A stretch of 64,000 nt of DNA from Coenobita brevimanus (GCA_032717465.1 CM064666.1:18060336-18124335), one strand, 5' to 3'; positions 46,301-58,260 are shown, counted from the stretch's first letter. Numbers and translations: made by a program. Notes: generated from the sequence alone by a model not told the origin.

Positions 46301-47028
46301 CCCTTTGCAATGGGCGCAGAAGTGGCAGGAATGGCGGGGCGCGAGTGCGACATCGTTTCTCTACAGCGGAGGACAAGGAACTAAATGCCGCGGCTTATCT
46401 GAGAAGGGAAGGGTTGACAATGACACTTTAGGCTGACTGCTGCTAACTTACAGGCTAATTTTTTATAGGTAGAAAATCTCGGCAATACATAAAGAAATAG
46501 GTAGTTCCAGGTGAATGTAAATGTCAATTAGGATTCTCCCTTCCTTTCTGATATATATTTTTATTACAGACATCGATTACAAGGCATAAATCAAAGGGGA
46601 AATTACCGTGGTAATGTAGCGAATGAATGCACTTCAGGTTTTGTCAGGTGATAATTAGCCAATTTCTGGTGTATAACACTATCACTTACCTGTTTTTTTT
46701 TTTTGGTATATATTATTTTGTATAAGTATAGGGCATAGGGCTTATTTCAATGGATGAAATCTGTGGAAAAATCCGGGGGAAATTTGCGTAGCGCAGCGCA
46801 GCGTGGGAGGTGAGAGGACAGGGTAATGGAGGGCAAGTAGGGAGGGGAGTCACGAAGGGGGTAAAATCGCTAAATTGTCAACAATGGATGGGAGTATAGA
46901 TGAGATTTGGAGTGCTGACTAGTGTTGGACATTGGCAGTACTGATAGATGATACAAGCCACCACTTGAGAGCCCGGGATAATTCAAAATAACACAGAATC
47001 ACAAAAGTGACGCCCCGCGGTTAAGGGG
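43362..47028 (-). mobile_element. piggyBac-like DNA transposon, nearly intact
   Basis: This 3,667-bp element has ends CCCCTACACCGCGGGC (left) and, reverse-complemented, CCCCTTAACCGCGGGG (right), 13 of 16 matching, with TTAA outside each. GCGTCAC lies just inside both ends. A single transposase gene is on the minus strand. Removing the element with one TTAA makes the interrupted LINE frame continuous (SLFN on the left, KIW on the right), which is the precise-insertion signature of piggyBac. Apart from one stop in the transposase it looks recent. Confidence 0.93.
44188..46353 (-). pseudogene. piggyBac-like transposase with one in-frame TGA
   Basis: Two frames in the same register, 46353-45511 (280 codons) and 45453-44188 (421 codons), are separated by one TGA (45,511-45,513) and 19 sense codons, so the full gene is about 721 codons. 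The first part is a low-complexity Ser/Pro/Arg N-terminus ending in the conserved FLDDEVMQHI. The second is the DDE_Tnp_1_7 catalytic domain. Numbering from its Met, the likely catalytic Asp residues are 102 (VVIDESLV), 183 (LYTDNCYT) and 269 or 272 (LVDKSDLM). A C-terminal zinc-binding domain has CQVCAHTTC and CAECQVPLCVTCF. TGA may be a mutated CGA. The enzyme would cut and paste at TTAA. Confidence 0.93.
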
Positions 47029-47032
47029 TTAA
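47029..47032. other. TTAA target-site duplication, right
   Basis: Directly follows the right terminal repeat and matches 43,358-43,361. Confidence 0.9.
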
Positions 47033-47556
47033 TAAGATCTGGTGTTCTAGGGAGTTTCTGGCTTGTTTGGGTGTTGCAGTAGTTATCCCCATCCCCAGAC
47101 CAGGTAAGGACCACCAGGCGACGAATTATCAGCTTATTTCTTTGATGTCTTGTATATGTAAAGTTCTGGAAAAGATGGTCAGTGTTAGGCTTGTGTTGTT
47201 TTTGGGGAGAGAGGTGATTTATTATTCCTTGTCCAATATGGTTTTCGAAAAATGTGATCTACCACTGATGCACTACTGTCCTTGGAATCTTCTGTTTGTG
47301 AGGCTTTCTCCACTACCCGACACCAGGTCATGTTCTTCAATCTGGAGAAGGCATATGACATTGCCTGGCGTCATGGCATTTTACCCTCTCTCCATGAGTT
47401 TGGTCTTCGTGGGCACTTGCCTATTTTTATTCAACAATTTTTATTTAACTGAATTTTACGGGTGCCAGTGAGAGGAGTGCGTTCCAAAGCCCGAGCACTG
47501 GAAGATGGAGTACCACAGGGAAGCATCCTTAGTGTTACTCTGTTTGCTGTAGCCGT
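47033..47556 (+). pseudogene. I-like LINE RT, right half after the piggyBac-like insertion
   Basis: The LINE frame resumes with KIWCSREFLACLGVAVVIPI, then the RT blocks YQLISLMSCICKVLEKMV, a DIAWR segment (LEKAYDIAWRHGIL) and VPQGSILSVTLFAVAV at about 47,510-47,555. There the match ends abruptly, before the FADD site and RNase H. Together with 41,446-43,361 this is one truncated LINE copy about 2.4 kb long. Confidence 0.85.
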
Positions 47557-49295
47557 AACGTCCGATTTTGGACAAATAAATCCGGATGTGGATATAATAA
47601 AGCCAAGGCCAAATGAACACATACAGAGCATGGCCAGATATGGACCTTGCGGGTAATCGAGGGATTACTGTATTATATTAAATATCCCTAAGATCTTGTA
47701 TACATTAATAAACAGTTAAAGAAACTGCAACATAACCTACTGTGTACAATGTACAGTAAATGTGATCTGGTAGAAGGAGAAAGAAAAAAAGCTTGATGCA
47801 AAATTTTATTTCTTCTAAGCAGAAGATTCATTGGATTTGGCATACAATATAAACAAGAGCTACAGTACTGTACATAAGATCTGTTGCTTTGCAACTTGTC
47901 TTACATGGTTAATGCTAATTGCTTCTTTACACTACAGTTGTTGATACGTGTATCAAAGAATAGGACGGTCTTTTGGCATACATTTATCTTCAAGTACCGC
48001 AGACTGTACAATGTGGCACTGATAATGCTTCCTAGATATTTACATCTATAATAAGTTCATACTAATTGAGAATGGTGTCTGTATAGTCAGCAACCAAGAA
48101 ATAGCCATGTGAAAATGTGAGAGCCATAGTGACCTCCACACCTCCACTCCTCACACCATAACTAACTCTTCAAGAGTTAATGGAAATTCAGAGACAACTG
48201 CTTAGGAACATAAATTTATCAAGGAATACAGACAACAGAATCCTTAACATTTTGACTGCGTATAGACAGGGGAAAAAAGGCATAGCAATACAATCACCCA
48301 TCCAGTTCATATACAGTACAGAGAATAAATTTAAAGAGCTCTGCTGTTACATATACCAAAGCAAATACACTCATAATAAACTCTAAAAATGATTTTAGTG
48401 CTTGATGAGATTATCACTATGTACATATAAACAAATTGGCTTTGCATTTCATGTAATTGCTTAATATGCAGTTCCTTACTCCTTCACACAGGCAGTGTTC
48501 TGGTAGTAAGAAAGAAAAAAGCTGAAGCTTCAGTATACTGCTATCCTGTTAGATACAAAAAAAAATGGTAATAATAATAGTAAAATAAATATCAATTTAT
48601 GCCCATAAGATAAATAATTTAGTATTTCATAGGGGTTTGTTAAAATTACTACTGACTTATCAGTAACTTAACCTTAACAAGACCCCTACAATGTATGTTG
48701 GTAATTCAAGCATGACTTCCTAAATCTGCTATTCACCATTCATATAAATACTCGACAGTCAGATCAAAAACTAGAAACAACATGCACAGCCTCACAATAT
48801 GGACATTTCCCAATCACCCATTATTAAAACTTTAATGGTTGGGTCAACTCAGGCATACTACTTCAGCTAACACAAGACCAAACCCCAACAATCTTAACCT
48901 CACATGCTGACTCGGATACCCTATTTTATTCTTGCTGCCTCCTGAAGATTTTACTTAATTGAGGGGAGAAATTTCCTTATTGGAGGGATTAAATAAAAGT
49001 AATAAGATCCCCTCTACAAACTGTAAAAATTTTGGTGACTGTGTAAAGTACTTGACACTTAAAATTGTTTGGTGATGGTTAAATAGAATAAAAGGAAATA
49101 AAATTATTTGGTGATGGTTCAGTGAGAATACAAACATAAAACAGTCTGGTACTAGATTAAACCACATTCTTATAGTGCAGGGGTTTAGATAGTGGGCTTG
49201 GCAGAAATGGTTCCCCAGGTGTTTCAAAGCAAGAAGAGGTATGGGTGGCAACTTCACATGGCATCTACAGAGTGCTAAATGTTACCATATTTGAT
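47557..49295. other. Intergenic spacer 3' of the Shroom gene
   Basis: AT-rich with no gene recognised. Possible polyadenylation signals for the minus-strand Shroom transcript (AATAAA) are at 48,925-48,930 and 47,815-47,820, but neither is confirmed. A diverged repeat (GGGGAGAAATTTCCTTATTG at about 48,963) resembles the dispersed family at 14,825 and 16,830. Confidence 0.45.
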
Positions 49296-49612
49296 TTAAC
49301 CCTTTCAACCCAAGGACAGTGTAAAATAGTGTGTTCATACTCATGCGTGGTTATTCACTGGCAACTGCTTTTGATATTACACTGCCATTAAATGCTTTTA
49401 ATCAGGTTTTAGTGTTCTGATTACTTCCCGATTGGTATTTAACCTGAGACTTTTCATACTGAAGACATTACGTAATCCCTCCTTTCATTCTGGATGGGTA
49501 ATCTTTTAATCCTTTCAGAGCACGAAGTCTCTCCACACTGTACACAACAGTTAAGTGATGGCAAGTACTGTGTAAAATAAAATAATGGATGTCCTTGCGT
49601 TGAAATAGTTAA
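49296..49612. mobile_element. TTAA-flanked MITE
   Basis: TTAA at 49,296-49,299 and 49,609-49,612 bounds a 309-bp non-coding element. Its left end CCCTTTCAACCCAAGGACA and reverse-complemented right end CTATTTCAACGCAAGGACA agree at 16 of 19 positions. The TTAA target suggests mobilisation by a piggyBac-type transposase, though its ends differ from the 43,362-47,028 element. Confidence 0.8.
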
Positions 49613-50152
49613 GCAGGAAGACTAGCAAACGAGAAAATCCACTTACCAGAGTATGTGACACATCCTCTCAACAGCCTCGCTACAAATCTGTTTCAATGTA
49701 CTGGTGTGTCATTAGTAATCGGAACAAATTTTGCTGCATCAGTTTCATTTTCTGAATATTTATCACATACTTTAACCACTCTGCATCTGAACCTCTGTGT
49801 TAGCTTTTCACCGATATATGATGGATTGCATACAGATCTGTCCCAAAGATAAGAATTGTGGCCATATGCTTAAAGCCTAAATTATGAAGGGGAAAGCCAG
49901 CCCCTAATTTTACAGGCAGTTGAGTAATGCTTATATTATTAAGAAGTGATTGGCCTGCACTCAGTGAAAAAGTGGCTAGACAGATTTTAAAATCTGGTCA
50001 AACTCTATAACTTTCTAAAAACCTGGGGACTCCTTCCCTTTCAAGATTCAATTTTTAAGCATATTGCCGGTCATTGCTTATTGAAATATAATGATCACAT
50101 TTTAAGTACTGCTTCCGTTCCCTGATTTTCTCCAGTATTAATGCCTAATGTA
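49613..50152. other. Probable 3' UTR of the Shroom gene
   Basis: Sequence directly downstream of the Shroom stop codon on the minus strand, with no other gene. The transcript end is not defined. Confidence 0.4.
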
Positions 50153-50323
50153 TCACGGTTTTTTGCACATGGTGTCTCTCAGTGCCTGTTGCTGCTCCTC
50201 CCCCAGCTTGATTTTGTCGTCAATCTCTCGGGCATCCATGATCAACTTTGCTTTCATCTTGATAAAGTGATCATAGTCAGCATACTGGTCCTCCGTTAAG
50301 TACTGATTAAGCACCTTGGATAC
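50153..50323 (-). CDS. Shrm: Shroom-family protein, last coding exon (ASD2 C-terminal part)
   Basis: Minus strand; 56 codons plus TGA (50,153-50,155), beginning directly after a CTCCTCAG acceptor in phase 0. It encodes ADYDHFIKMKAKLIMDAREI followed by DDKIKLGEEQQQALRD, the final helix of the Shroom ASD2 domain. In known Shroom proteins ASD2 forms a coiled coil that binds Rho-associated kinase and brings it to apical actin, driving apical constriction. The short tail after ASD2 (TMCKKP) is a normal place for Shroom proteins to end. The exon joins the 53,089-53,178 exon across a 2.77-kb intron with a GTAAGT donor. Confidence 0.93.
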   Translation of the reverse strand, partial: VSKVLNQYLTEDQYADYDHFIKMKAKLIMDAREIDDKIKLGEEQQQALRDTMCKKP

Positions 50324-51570
50324 CTGAGGAGGAGAAAATATATATTAGCCAAAAATATATATACTGAGAGAATTACTATACATGAACTAACAAGAACTTG
50401 GAGACAGAGGACAAAATAATGCTTATTTTTAAATTCTACCTACATTTTAGTTTTAACATATGTAAATGTACATTTGGTACAAATGTGCTAATGCACAAGT
50501 ACATAATGTCAACACAGGTGATGGATACAGATAAAGCCTTTTCACCCCACGTCAGTAAACCTGCATTCATGAGAATGCATTCCTATATTGCCTGCTTGTG
50601 ACACTGCCTATACTCTTTACTCTCTGCCTAAAATTTCTCCCTCTCCACCCTGATTGCTGAGTACCAGCAGATTAACACTAGAATATGTTGCGTGTCATGA
50701 AGGTGATAAAGATGCCTAGAACTACCTTGATGTACCACTGAGCAATCAGAAATAAGCCGCAAAAGGATGAAAATCTGGGCCAAGTTAGAGAAAAAAAAGA
50801 CAGTCTGTATTCATAACATATAAATATACTACATTAATTATCCTGGGACTTCACTAGCTTTACTGAACAAAAAAAGATATTGTTACATAGTTACAGCAGT
50901 GTTTTGGAGGTCGTGTACATATAATTTAGCACACTAAGATTACAAAACAATGATGAAATTTACTTAAGCTGCCTCATACTGTATTGTTTACAAAGGCTCC
51001 ATCATGCATTCATCGGCCTAGGTTGCCTAGCCATGTATTCTCATTAGTTGAAGATCCCAAATAACTTCCTGAGTGATTTACAGGCATACTCCGGTCTAAT
51101 GATGTAACTGGTTAGGTAAACCCCATCGTTAGGCGGGGTATCATGAATTGTTTACCAGCCTTGGGTTTCCCCCCAACCCAAGCACAAAACCCACCCAAAT
51201 GAGCCCAAAAACAAGTTTAAAGCCAATCTAATGGCCTACCAGCTGTCAAGGAAGCTAATCTAAGCCTGACACCTGTAAATAACTCAGTAAACCAACAAAT
51301 AATATCTGAAGATAGTCAAATATGCCTGGGAAAAAATCAAGCTTAGTAAACTACCACAAAATGACAATGATCATCCCACCTATGGCTAAAGCACATTAAT
51401 TTAAGTCTAGAAACAGTTTATTAATCAAACACAATTTCAGTCTAAAATCATAATCGGTATAAAAAAAAAAAAAAATCAAAACCAATTGATAAACCTAGGT
51501 TTGGCCATCGTTAGGTGGGGTATGGTGGTATTTCAACCTCCGTCGTTGAGCTGGGGTATCGCATCTACGG
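50324..51570. other. Shroom intron, distal part
   Basis: Intron sequence; contains a copy of the dispersed repeat (GATTGCTGAGTACCAGCAGA, then AATCTGGGCCAAGTTAGAG) at about 50,650-50,800 and a poly-A run at about 51,462. No other gene. Confidence 0.6.
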
Positions 51571-51572
51571 GT

Positions 51573-52107
51573 ATTGTCTATATATCTATCTATTGCCAGA
51601 CGCCTCAATCCCGTTTGGGGTGGCCACAAACAAATCGCCTCCACATCGCCCTGTCCCCCGCCATTTCACTGTCCTGCTCCCAACTCACACCCCCCTCTCT
51701 CATATACCTCTCCACCCCATCCCTCCATCTCATCCTCGGCCTCCCCTTCCCTCTTCCCCCCTCCACCTCACTCACATACACTCTCTTCGTCAGTCTTTCA
51801 CCCTCCATCCTCTCCACATGGCCAAACCACCTCAGTGTGTTCCTCATAGCGCTTCCTATCACATCCACATCCACACCATAACGCTTCTTTATATCCTCAT
51901 TCGTCAGCCTGTCTCTCCATGTGACTCCACAGGCTCCTCTTAAATAACTCATTTCCACTGCTCTCACTCTTGACTTGTGTCCTTCCAACAACGTCCAAGC
52001 TTCACTTCCATATGTTAGAGTTGGTATCACAATACTGTCATGTAGTAACTTTTTCACTTCCATGCTCGCTTCCCTGTTTCTTATCAGTGCTTTCAAAGTG
52101 GGTCCAC
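51573..52107 (-). mobile_element. RTE LINE 3' end in a Shroom intron
   Basis: A (GATA)-type tail at about 51,573-51,594 is followed on the minus strand by an uninterrupted C-terminal RT frame ending at 51,605: ALIRNREASMEVKKLLHD, TLTYGSEAWTLLEGHKSRVR, WFGHVERMEGERL, WRRFVCGHPKRD. The break is at about 52,105. This is the best-preserved 3' end of the family in the window and so probably a young, 5'-truncated insertion. It lies on the same strand as the host gene. Confidence 0.9.
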
Positions 52108-52109
52108 AT

Positions 52110-53088
52110 GAGGAATTATGTCTAGTCCGTGAGAGAACAGCCAACCTTGTTTTACCCCTCTAAGGTACAGAGACCCTGGCTACCAAATTCCAATACATAA
52201 AAGGCCTCCTCCCCTTAGTGGCAGGCTACACGATGATAACAACCCCAGTCACCTCCTGGGACTGAGCCCATATATGACCGTCACTCCAACTGGGGTGTTA
52301 TAACCAATAAATCACAAGGATAAAAAAAAGCATGTTGGAGCCTTTATAAACACTACAATACAACGACGAAGCAATAAAAAGGGTCTTCAAAATACGATCA
52401 ACCTCTCACATTTTAGCACTTTTTTTTTTTTCAATATGACTGCCATTTTTGCTTATATGACTTCTACAATCTCCTATGGGGCTCTCTTTTTCTATAAATG
52501 ATCTCTAATTTTGCTTACATGATTGCTATGATCTCTATGTTCAATATATATAATCATTCATTATCTAATTGGTTTTCCATGAATCCAATCATATAGTGAG
52601 ACTGACCTGCACTACCAACACTAAAAATGTGCAAGGTGGTGACAAGGCCTCCAGTCTTTCATTATAATTTGCAATACAGGATACAGACTGATCACATCTA
52701 AAAATTACAGGTGTATTACAGGTGTTCTCAGCCTCAGCCAACTGTATCCTGTGTGTTTCTATATGGAGAAAAATTTAAAAACATATTATACCAGTGAGAT
52801 GAAAGCATTTGAACCCTACACACATAACACACACTGCAGGTTTCAGATTTACATACCATGCACAGTATCGTTACAAAAAAAAATCCCAACTGAAAATTTA
52901 TAACTGTAAAACAACTCAAAATTCACTGCTGCTTAACTCAAAATTCATAACTGCAGTGCTTCAGTAAACACTAAATACTGCCCTTAATCCATCCCAGCCA
53001 TCATCCAATCCTTCAAGACCAAGTGGCATTTGTGAGCAATGAAACTTGACCACCAGATGAGAAAGATAAAAAGAAGCATTACACTTAC
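52110..53088. other. Shroom intron, proximal part
   Basis: Intron sequence. At 52,190-52,310 there may be a diverged SINE (GGGACTGAGCCCATATATGA). A GTAAGTGTAA donor for the next exon is read on the minus strand at 53,088. Confidence 0.5.
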
Positions 53089-53178
53089 TTGTATGGCACG
53101 GCGATCAATGTTTTCCTTTAACCTCTTGGCTTCCTCCAACTGCTCACTTAGCTTGTCTCGTTTTCTTTCTAAGATGCT
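53089..53178 (-). CDS. Shrm: Shroom-family protein, internal exon (ASD2 middle)
   Basis: A 90-bp phase-0 exon of exactly 30 codons encoding SILERKRDKLSEQLEEAKRL followed by KENIDRRAIQ. It is bounded by a TTCTGTTGCAG acceptor and a GTAAGTGTAA donor. The heptad pattern and the KENIDRR motif correspond to the middle of the ASD2 coiled coil in Shroom proteins (known versions read KENLDRR). It joins both neighbours in frame. Confidence 0.93.
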
Positions 53179-53820
53179 CTGCAACAGAAGCTCCAATGAA
53201 TATACTATATTCAGTTCCAAAACATTACTGCTTAACCAAAATGTCGCAACATTTACTCTATTTTGTTCGCATAACTTCTCACTTCCAAAATATAACTACT
53301 TTACAACAATGGTTTCATATCTACTTTATCCTGATATCCTCCTGACAATTCAGCTTAGGGCCTGTATTCTTCTCTGTTACAGAAGGTCTCTAACAACTCT
53401 TCCAAAGTAATTTAATTTGCTTGCTAAACCCTACTGTCTTAGTCTGTGTTCTTTAAATCCTTCTAGCATCATCATACAGGCAGGTTCCTATGTACGAGTA
53501 GTTACGTTTATGGAAATCTGCTTGTCAAGTGAATGCTCATCTACTGAAGTGACCTAAGAGAAACTGGAATTAGGTTTACTTACCACCAACAACCTATGTA
53601 GGAAAATTTTGAGGGAAGAATAAAGGTTAGTCATACTTAGTACATTTTAATTTACTGTTACCTCTAGGTTATTTTATTCTTTTTTCTTTTTTTAATTTAT
53701 TTATGGGCTGGATATAGCCACCTTTTACTCCTTTACTACTAAGACATTTCCCTCTACTGAAAACAATCACCTGCAAGTAGCAACGATAAACTAAAACGCA
53801 TAATAAGACATTCCACCTAC
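53179..53820. other. Shroom intron, 642 bp
   Basis: Short AT-rich intron between two ASD2 exons, with no repeat recognised. Confidence 0.8.
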
Positions 53821-54093
53821 CCTCTCCTCTGGATCCGCATCATCCACCATCATCAACAGTGCATTCTCCGCCCTGGCCAGCCGCCCAGAGAGCCCCAAGA
53901 GCAGGGAGGTGATCTTGTCAATCTCCTCCACATGCAGCTTGTATTTCTCGGCCTCTGCTAGCCTGGCTCTGGCCTCCACCTTGCTCGTCACTTCAGCCCC
54001 CAGCTCCTGGTTCAGACGCATCTCCTCCTTGATGGCCTCACGCTCAGCTCGTAGGATCTCCAGTTTTCTTCCTATGCTGGCCACAAGCTCCTC
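53821..54093 (-). CDS. Shrm: Shroom-family protein, internal exon (ASD2 start)
   Basis: A 273-bp phase-0 exon (91 codons) starting EELVASIGRKLEILRAEREA after an ATTTTCAG acceptor and ending DDADPEER before GTAGGTGG. It contains the most diagnostic Shroom segment, LLLGLSGRLARAENALL, and an NQELGAEV segment seen in known ASD2 domains. With the next two exons it makes a complete ASD2 of about 175 residues. The frame continues through the splice site for a few codons, but the following exon shows the real continuation. Confidence 0.95.
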
Positions 54094-55575
54094 CTGAAAA
54101 TTTTATATGTATTAATTGTAGAGCCATAGTGAACAGGTATGCTCTTTTCATTTCACCTTGGCCTAAAAGTGACACATCCACCTTGAATCCTGAGCTACAA
54201 GAGATTAACACACACACACACACACACATATATATGGGATGGGATGAAGCTTTGGAAAGAATGTAGGGCCATAGTATTGTCTTATTCTGCAATACAGCTA
54301 TGCAAACTAACCAGCAAAAAAATAAAAATCTCTGCCAAGTTAAGGAGAAACAACTGCAGTAAATTACTGACTATATCTCTGGTTCTCTTCCTATGCTGGG
54401 CCACAAACTCCTGAAAACTTACGGGTATTATTTGTATAATCATCCTCAGGCTTTACATAAGGGCATTGTTTTTAAATGTATGGATCTTCTTTCATAACAA
54501 ATAAAACTGAACTGAATGATGCCATGTTTCCTTTTATGGAATTCTCATACTCTGCTGAAGCTGGTCATTTTTTTTTTTTTTTAAGATACACAAGTGCCAA
54601 AACCAGCTACAGAAATTACTTTCTAATAGTTGCTGGAGGCTGTTGGGGGAAAAGAAATGTAAGCTACAACAGGAAAAAATAAATCTGGGCCAAGTTAAAA
54701 TAAAATGAGTATAGTATTACACTGCATCTACTTGGACTTATAGGGTCGGGAATGTCCTGTCATTCCTCCCTGATGCACTAGCACACTGAGAATCACACAT
54801 GGCCAGAGACACATAGAATATCCTCTCCAAGCCAGCAATGTTAAGGGAGAATTAGAGCTTTTGTCCCAAACTGCATGTCCATCCCAGTTTTTCTAAAGTG
54901 CGAAACTTGTTGTAATCATCAATTATTAGTATTATTGTGGAAGGTGTGCACTTCATAATCCTGGGGATGAGGCCTTAGGTTCATCTAGACAGGTGGACTA
55001 CAGGCTGCAGGTGCCTTTCTCTCGCAATCCACTGCTCTCCTTTTTGGGGACAGTGAGGGAGCTGAATGATGCTGTATACAATGACAATGGAGCCAGCCAG
55101 TTATACAGGTGCCACCACATATCCGTCTTTGGCATGCTGTATGGAGTAAAGTTTCCCGGGTGGAAATGGACTTCACAACATGGAGAGATCTCATTACCTA
55201 TGTGGAGATCAGGTTTCACAAAAAAGCTAGAACACAGTGGCCACTTCACCCACTCTCTAGACAATGATGATATTTAAGCACCATACATAAACAAATAACA
55301 GAAGTAAAGGCAGAACATGGAGGGCGAAAATATATACACTCACAACTAGCTATATGACAGGGTTGCTTCAAGTGAAAACCCATTGCACAGCAATTCACTG
55401 TATAGTGAGGTAAATATAATATGAGTTCAATGGGGATAGGGAAGATGCCCTTGACCACAAAACCTAAAATCACCCCCGAAAAAAATTCCACTACCCACTT
55501 GAAGTATGTCCTAGGCTGGTCCCTGCCAACACCAAGGGTCCCCTCAAGGCTGAGGGGCAGCTGGAGGGCCTGGAT
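54094..55575. other. Shroom intron (5-kb intron, distal third)
   Basis: Contains (CA)n at about 54,210-54,228, poly-T at about 54,570-54,583, and a copy of the dispersed repeat (CACCTTGAATCCTGAGCTAC, GTCTTATTCTGCAATACAGC, TCTGCCAAGTTAAGGAGAAA) at 54,180-54,345. The segment 55,000-55,280 is open in both directions for 80-95 codons but shows no domain I can name. Confidence 0.5.
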
Positions 55576-55577
55576 GA

Positions 55578-57410
55578 TTACTCCACATCCTCAGGAGGAG
55601 GTGACGAGAGATGGGGATAGCAATACAGCGGGGCCAAGGCAGCGTGATATGCTGGGGCTGATGGAGGGCATAGCAGTGAGGGGGAGGGAGGGTATGGTGG
55701 TGTGGTATACAGGTGTGCCAGCTGGCATTGAAGACAAGGCAGACATGACGGAGGCAGGTGGTGCAGGAAGTTGCATTTGCACACCACTCGCTGAAGACCT
55801 CGACTCCTCCTTGGTGCTGCTGGCAGGGGAGATGATGTGGTCGGCCATGCTGCCTTTTTCTTAGTTGTCAGGGGCTCCCTGTATGCCATCAAGTGTTGTT
55901 CAATGCCATGCACTGATATGTCACTCCTTGTCAGGTTTGATTTCTTTTCTCAGACAAGTGCAATGCCCTTGCCCATTATCATAAGGAACTCCTTTGAGGT
56001 TTTATATTGAGAACACAGAGGCGTCCATCCTCACCACATTCCTGTACCTCCACCACGCATCCCCAAAGTTCTGTGAGCTCCTCTGTGGACAGCTGCTTGG
56101 TGTGGCTGCCCAGAACCTCTTGTTTGTACATCTTCCTCATCAACCTCCTCAAACCCCACTTCATGCGAGAGGTTGAGGATGTCTCGGTGGAGTTCCTCAC
56201 CACTGGGAACCCCATGAAGGAGTACTCACACTCCAGCCATACTTTGAGCCAGGTGGCATTCAACATGCTTGGCTGCACCTCTTTCCAAGCCGCCTTTGTT
56301 ATGTTGTCAATGGCATGCTGGATGTAATTTCTCCAGAACCACCGCACTGTGTCACTCATCCCAGAGTCACTGATCCTTGCCATGTATTCCATGGGGTGAT
56401 GGAAGTAGTAGGCCTTGAAGGTTACAAAGACGCTCTGATCCATCATCTGGAGTAACGACGTTGAGTTGAGAGGCAGGTGCACCACTTTGATCTTATTCAC
56501 CCAGTCCTCCATGCACTCAGGATGGCTCAAGGAGTTGTCAACCAGCAGGTAGAAACAGATGACAAGGTTGTTCCAGCTGGCATAAATCATGTATGTGGGG
56601 AGACAGCTATCTTGCCACATTCAGTCGGCACAGTGACAAGGTCAGGCAGGCCCTGGGGCTACACTCTTCCAAATGACCCCAAGAGTCTCCTTCATGAACC
56701 CTGCCAGTGCTTGGGGGTTCTCCCAGAAGCAGTCTGCACTTCAGGTCCCTCTCTGCATTCACACCATGGAGGAGGGTGAGGCAATCCTTGGCTGCCTTAA
56801 ATCCTGGCGAATGCCGTTTTTCATGAAGATGTGTTTTATTGGATGCCTGTTTCCAAAACAGGCCCATCTTATCAAAGCTAATGACCTGTTTTGGAAAGTA
56901 TCTCACATCCTCTGTCATCACCTTCAGCTTTGCAATGAAGGCCTCAGCCACCATGTGGTATTCACTTGCAGCCTCGCCTTGCATGGTCACATGTTTAAGG
57001 CCGGCACTGGCCTTAAACCTCTCAAACCAACCTGTCCTGGCCTTGAGCTCCTCCTTGGCCTCCATACCTTGCTTATCCCTGAGGTCCTTCCACAGACTGA
57101 GAGCTCTAGAGCTGATGAAAGTGCAGTGAAAAGGCTGCTTTGCTCAGTTCAGTTCATTAACCCACAAAGCTACGAGATGCTCCATCTCCTCCAGGACAGG
57201 CTCTCTTGATCTGGTTAGTCATTTAACAGATAGGGAAGGCATGTTATGTGATGCCACAATTAAAGCATTTTATTTCCTCATCACCATCGAGACCCAGTCT
57301 CAGTCTCTGCCTCTCCTTATGGCACCTAACAATGTTTAATTTCAAGGCCCATTTAACCTTGCCCTGGGCAGCACCAGCAACACCCCACTTTCCACTGGGG
57401 GTAACATGAG
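55578..57410 (-). pseudogene. Tigger/pogo-type transposase remnant in a Shroom intron
   Basis: In order on the minus strand: a degraded N-terminal DNA-binding region (57,410-57,070; EMEHLVALWVNEL and RALSLWKDLRDKQG); then 57,065-56,607 with LKARTGWFERFKASAGL, VISFDKMGLFWKQ (first catalytic Asp; usually DETG here) and PGFKAAKDCLTLLHGVNAER; then, after a frameshift, 56,620-55,979 with LLVDNSLSHPE (second Asp), LNSTSLLQMMDQSVFVTFK (third Asp) and RWFWRNYIQHAIDNI; then 55,913-55,578 with the AYREPLTTKKKA tail. The order and spacing match the DDE_1 superfamily (Tigger1-like). It has frameshifts and altered motifs, so it is dead. Terminal repeats were not found. Confidence 0.88.
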
Positions 57411-58035
57411 ACATGATTGCCAAGTTATGAGTGACTTATTTTACATACTCAAGTTCTCTCTTGACTTACTATCGCACGCAGAACTATTCGTAGCAACTTG
57501 CACTGTACTTGTTGACAGCAATACTGTTGTGATGGTCTTATGCAAGCGGGACAGCGCAAAGTGGGTGCGCACGACAGAGTTTTCAAAGGGCCAGCGTGAA
57601 GGCCACCACCTACACAGACCCAAGATGGAGGTTCTGCACACGTAAGCAATGGGCAGCCATGCTGGGTCAGACAGCTGACTGTTGGTTTCCATGCATCACT
57701 GCATTTGCACAAGATTCTAAGAGGCGGCCATCACAGTTATCATTCTAGCAAAATTGTGACCAATATTTTATCATTATTCCAAAATTATCATTGTGGTAAT
57801 TTATCAGTGAACAGTTGTAAAACAAGACTTGACTGCACATATGTACATTAAGAAAAAAAAAAAACTAAAATTCATATACTATGTCAAGGACACACCATAA
57901 ACTAAACTAAAACAACAGTTAAAACTATGCACAGACACCAAAGTTGATTGAGAAAGCCTGCCTCCTCAAGGAACAAGAAGGTAGCTCCCCCCATCATGCA
58001 TGACTTCTCCCCAAGGACTGAGGAGAGAAGGTAAG
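57411..58035. other. Shroom intron, between Tigger and LINE fragments
   Basis: No gene recognised; poly-A at about 57,854-57,865. Confidence 0.5.
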
Positions 58036-58039
58036 ACCC

Positions 58040-58260
58040 ATCTACCAGCCTGAACCTGGACTGGTATCAATGATGAGCTCAAGCAAGAGGTGCTGCACAG
58101 ACAATGGGATTAAAAAGTCCTCACAATAAGTAGTGGGTCTTCCCTCCAGGAGAGGCCAATGCATCAGGCGTGCATGACCAATCAGTAGGTGAGAAATGGC
58201 ATTTTCCCGGTGAAGGGGCATGGCCGTATAGGTCCATGGACTAACTACCACTGTCACCTC
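58040..58260 (-). mobile_element. I-like LINE C-terminal fragment in a Shroom intron
   Basis: The minus-strand frame 58,257-58,042 has RENAISHLLIGHARLMHWPL and TYCEDFLIPLSVQHLL, the same Cys/His C-terminal motif as 37,380-37,515 (RRWETALCRLHIGHTQFSHG, FCEDCLVPLTVQHVL). Only about 220 bp remain. Confidence 0.7.

Noticed and set aside
54993..55277. 94-codon plus-strand frame and 88-codon minus-strand frame
   Set aside because: They overlap on opposite strands in an intron, and neither shows a recognisable domain.
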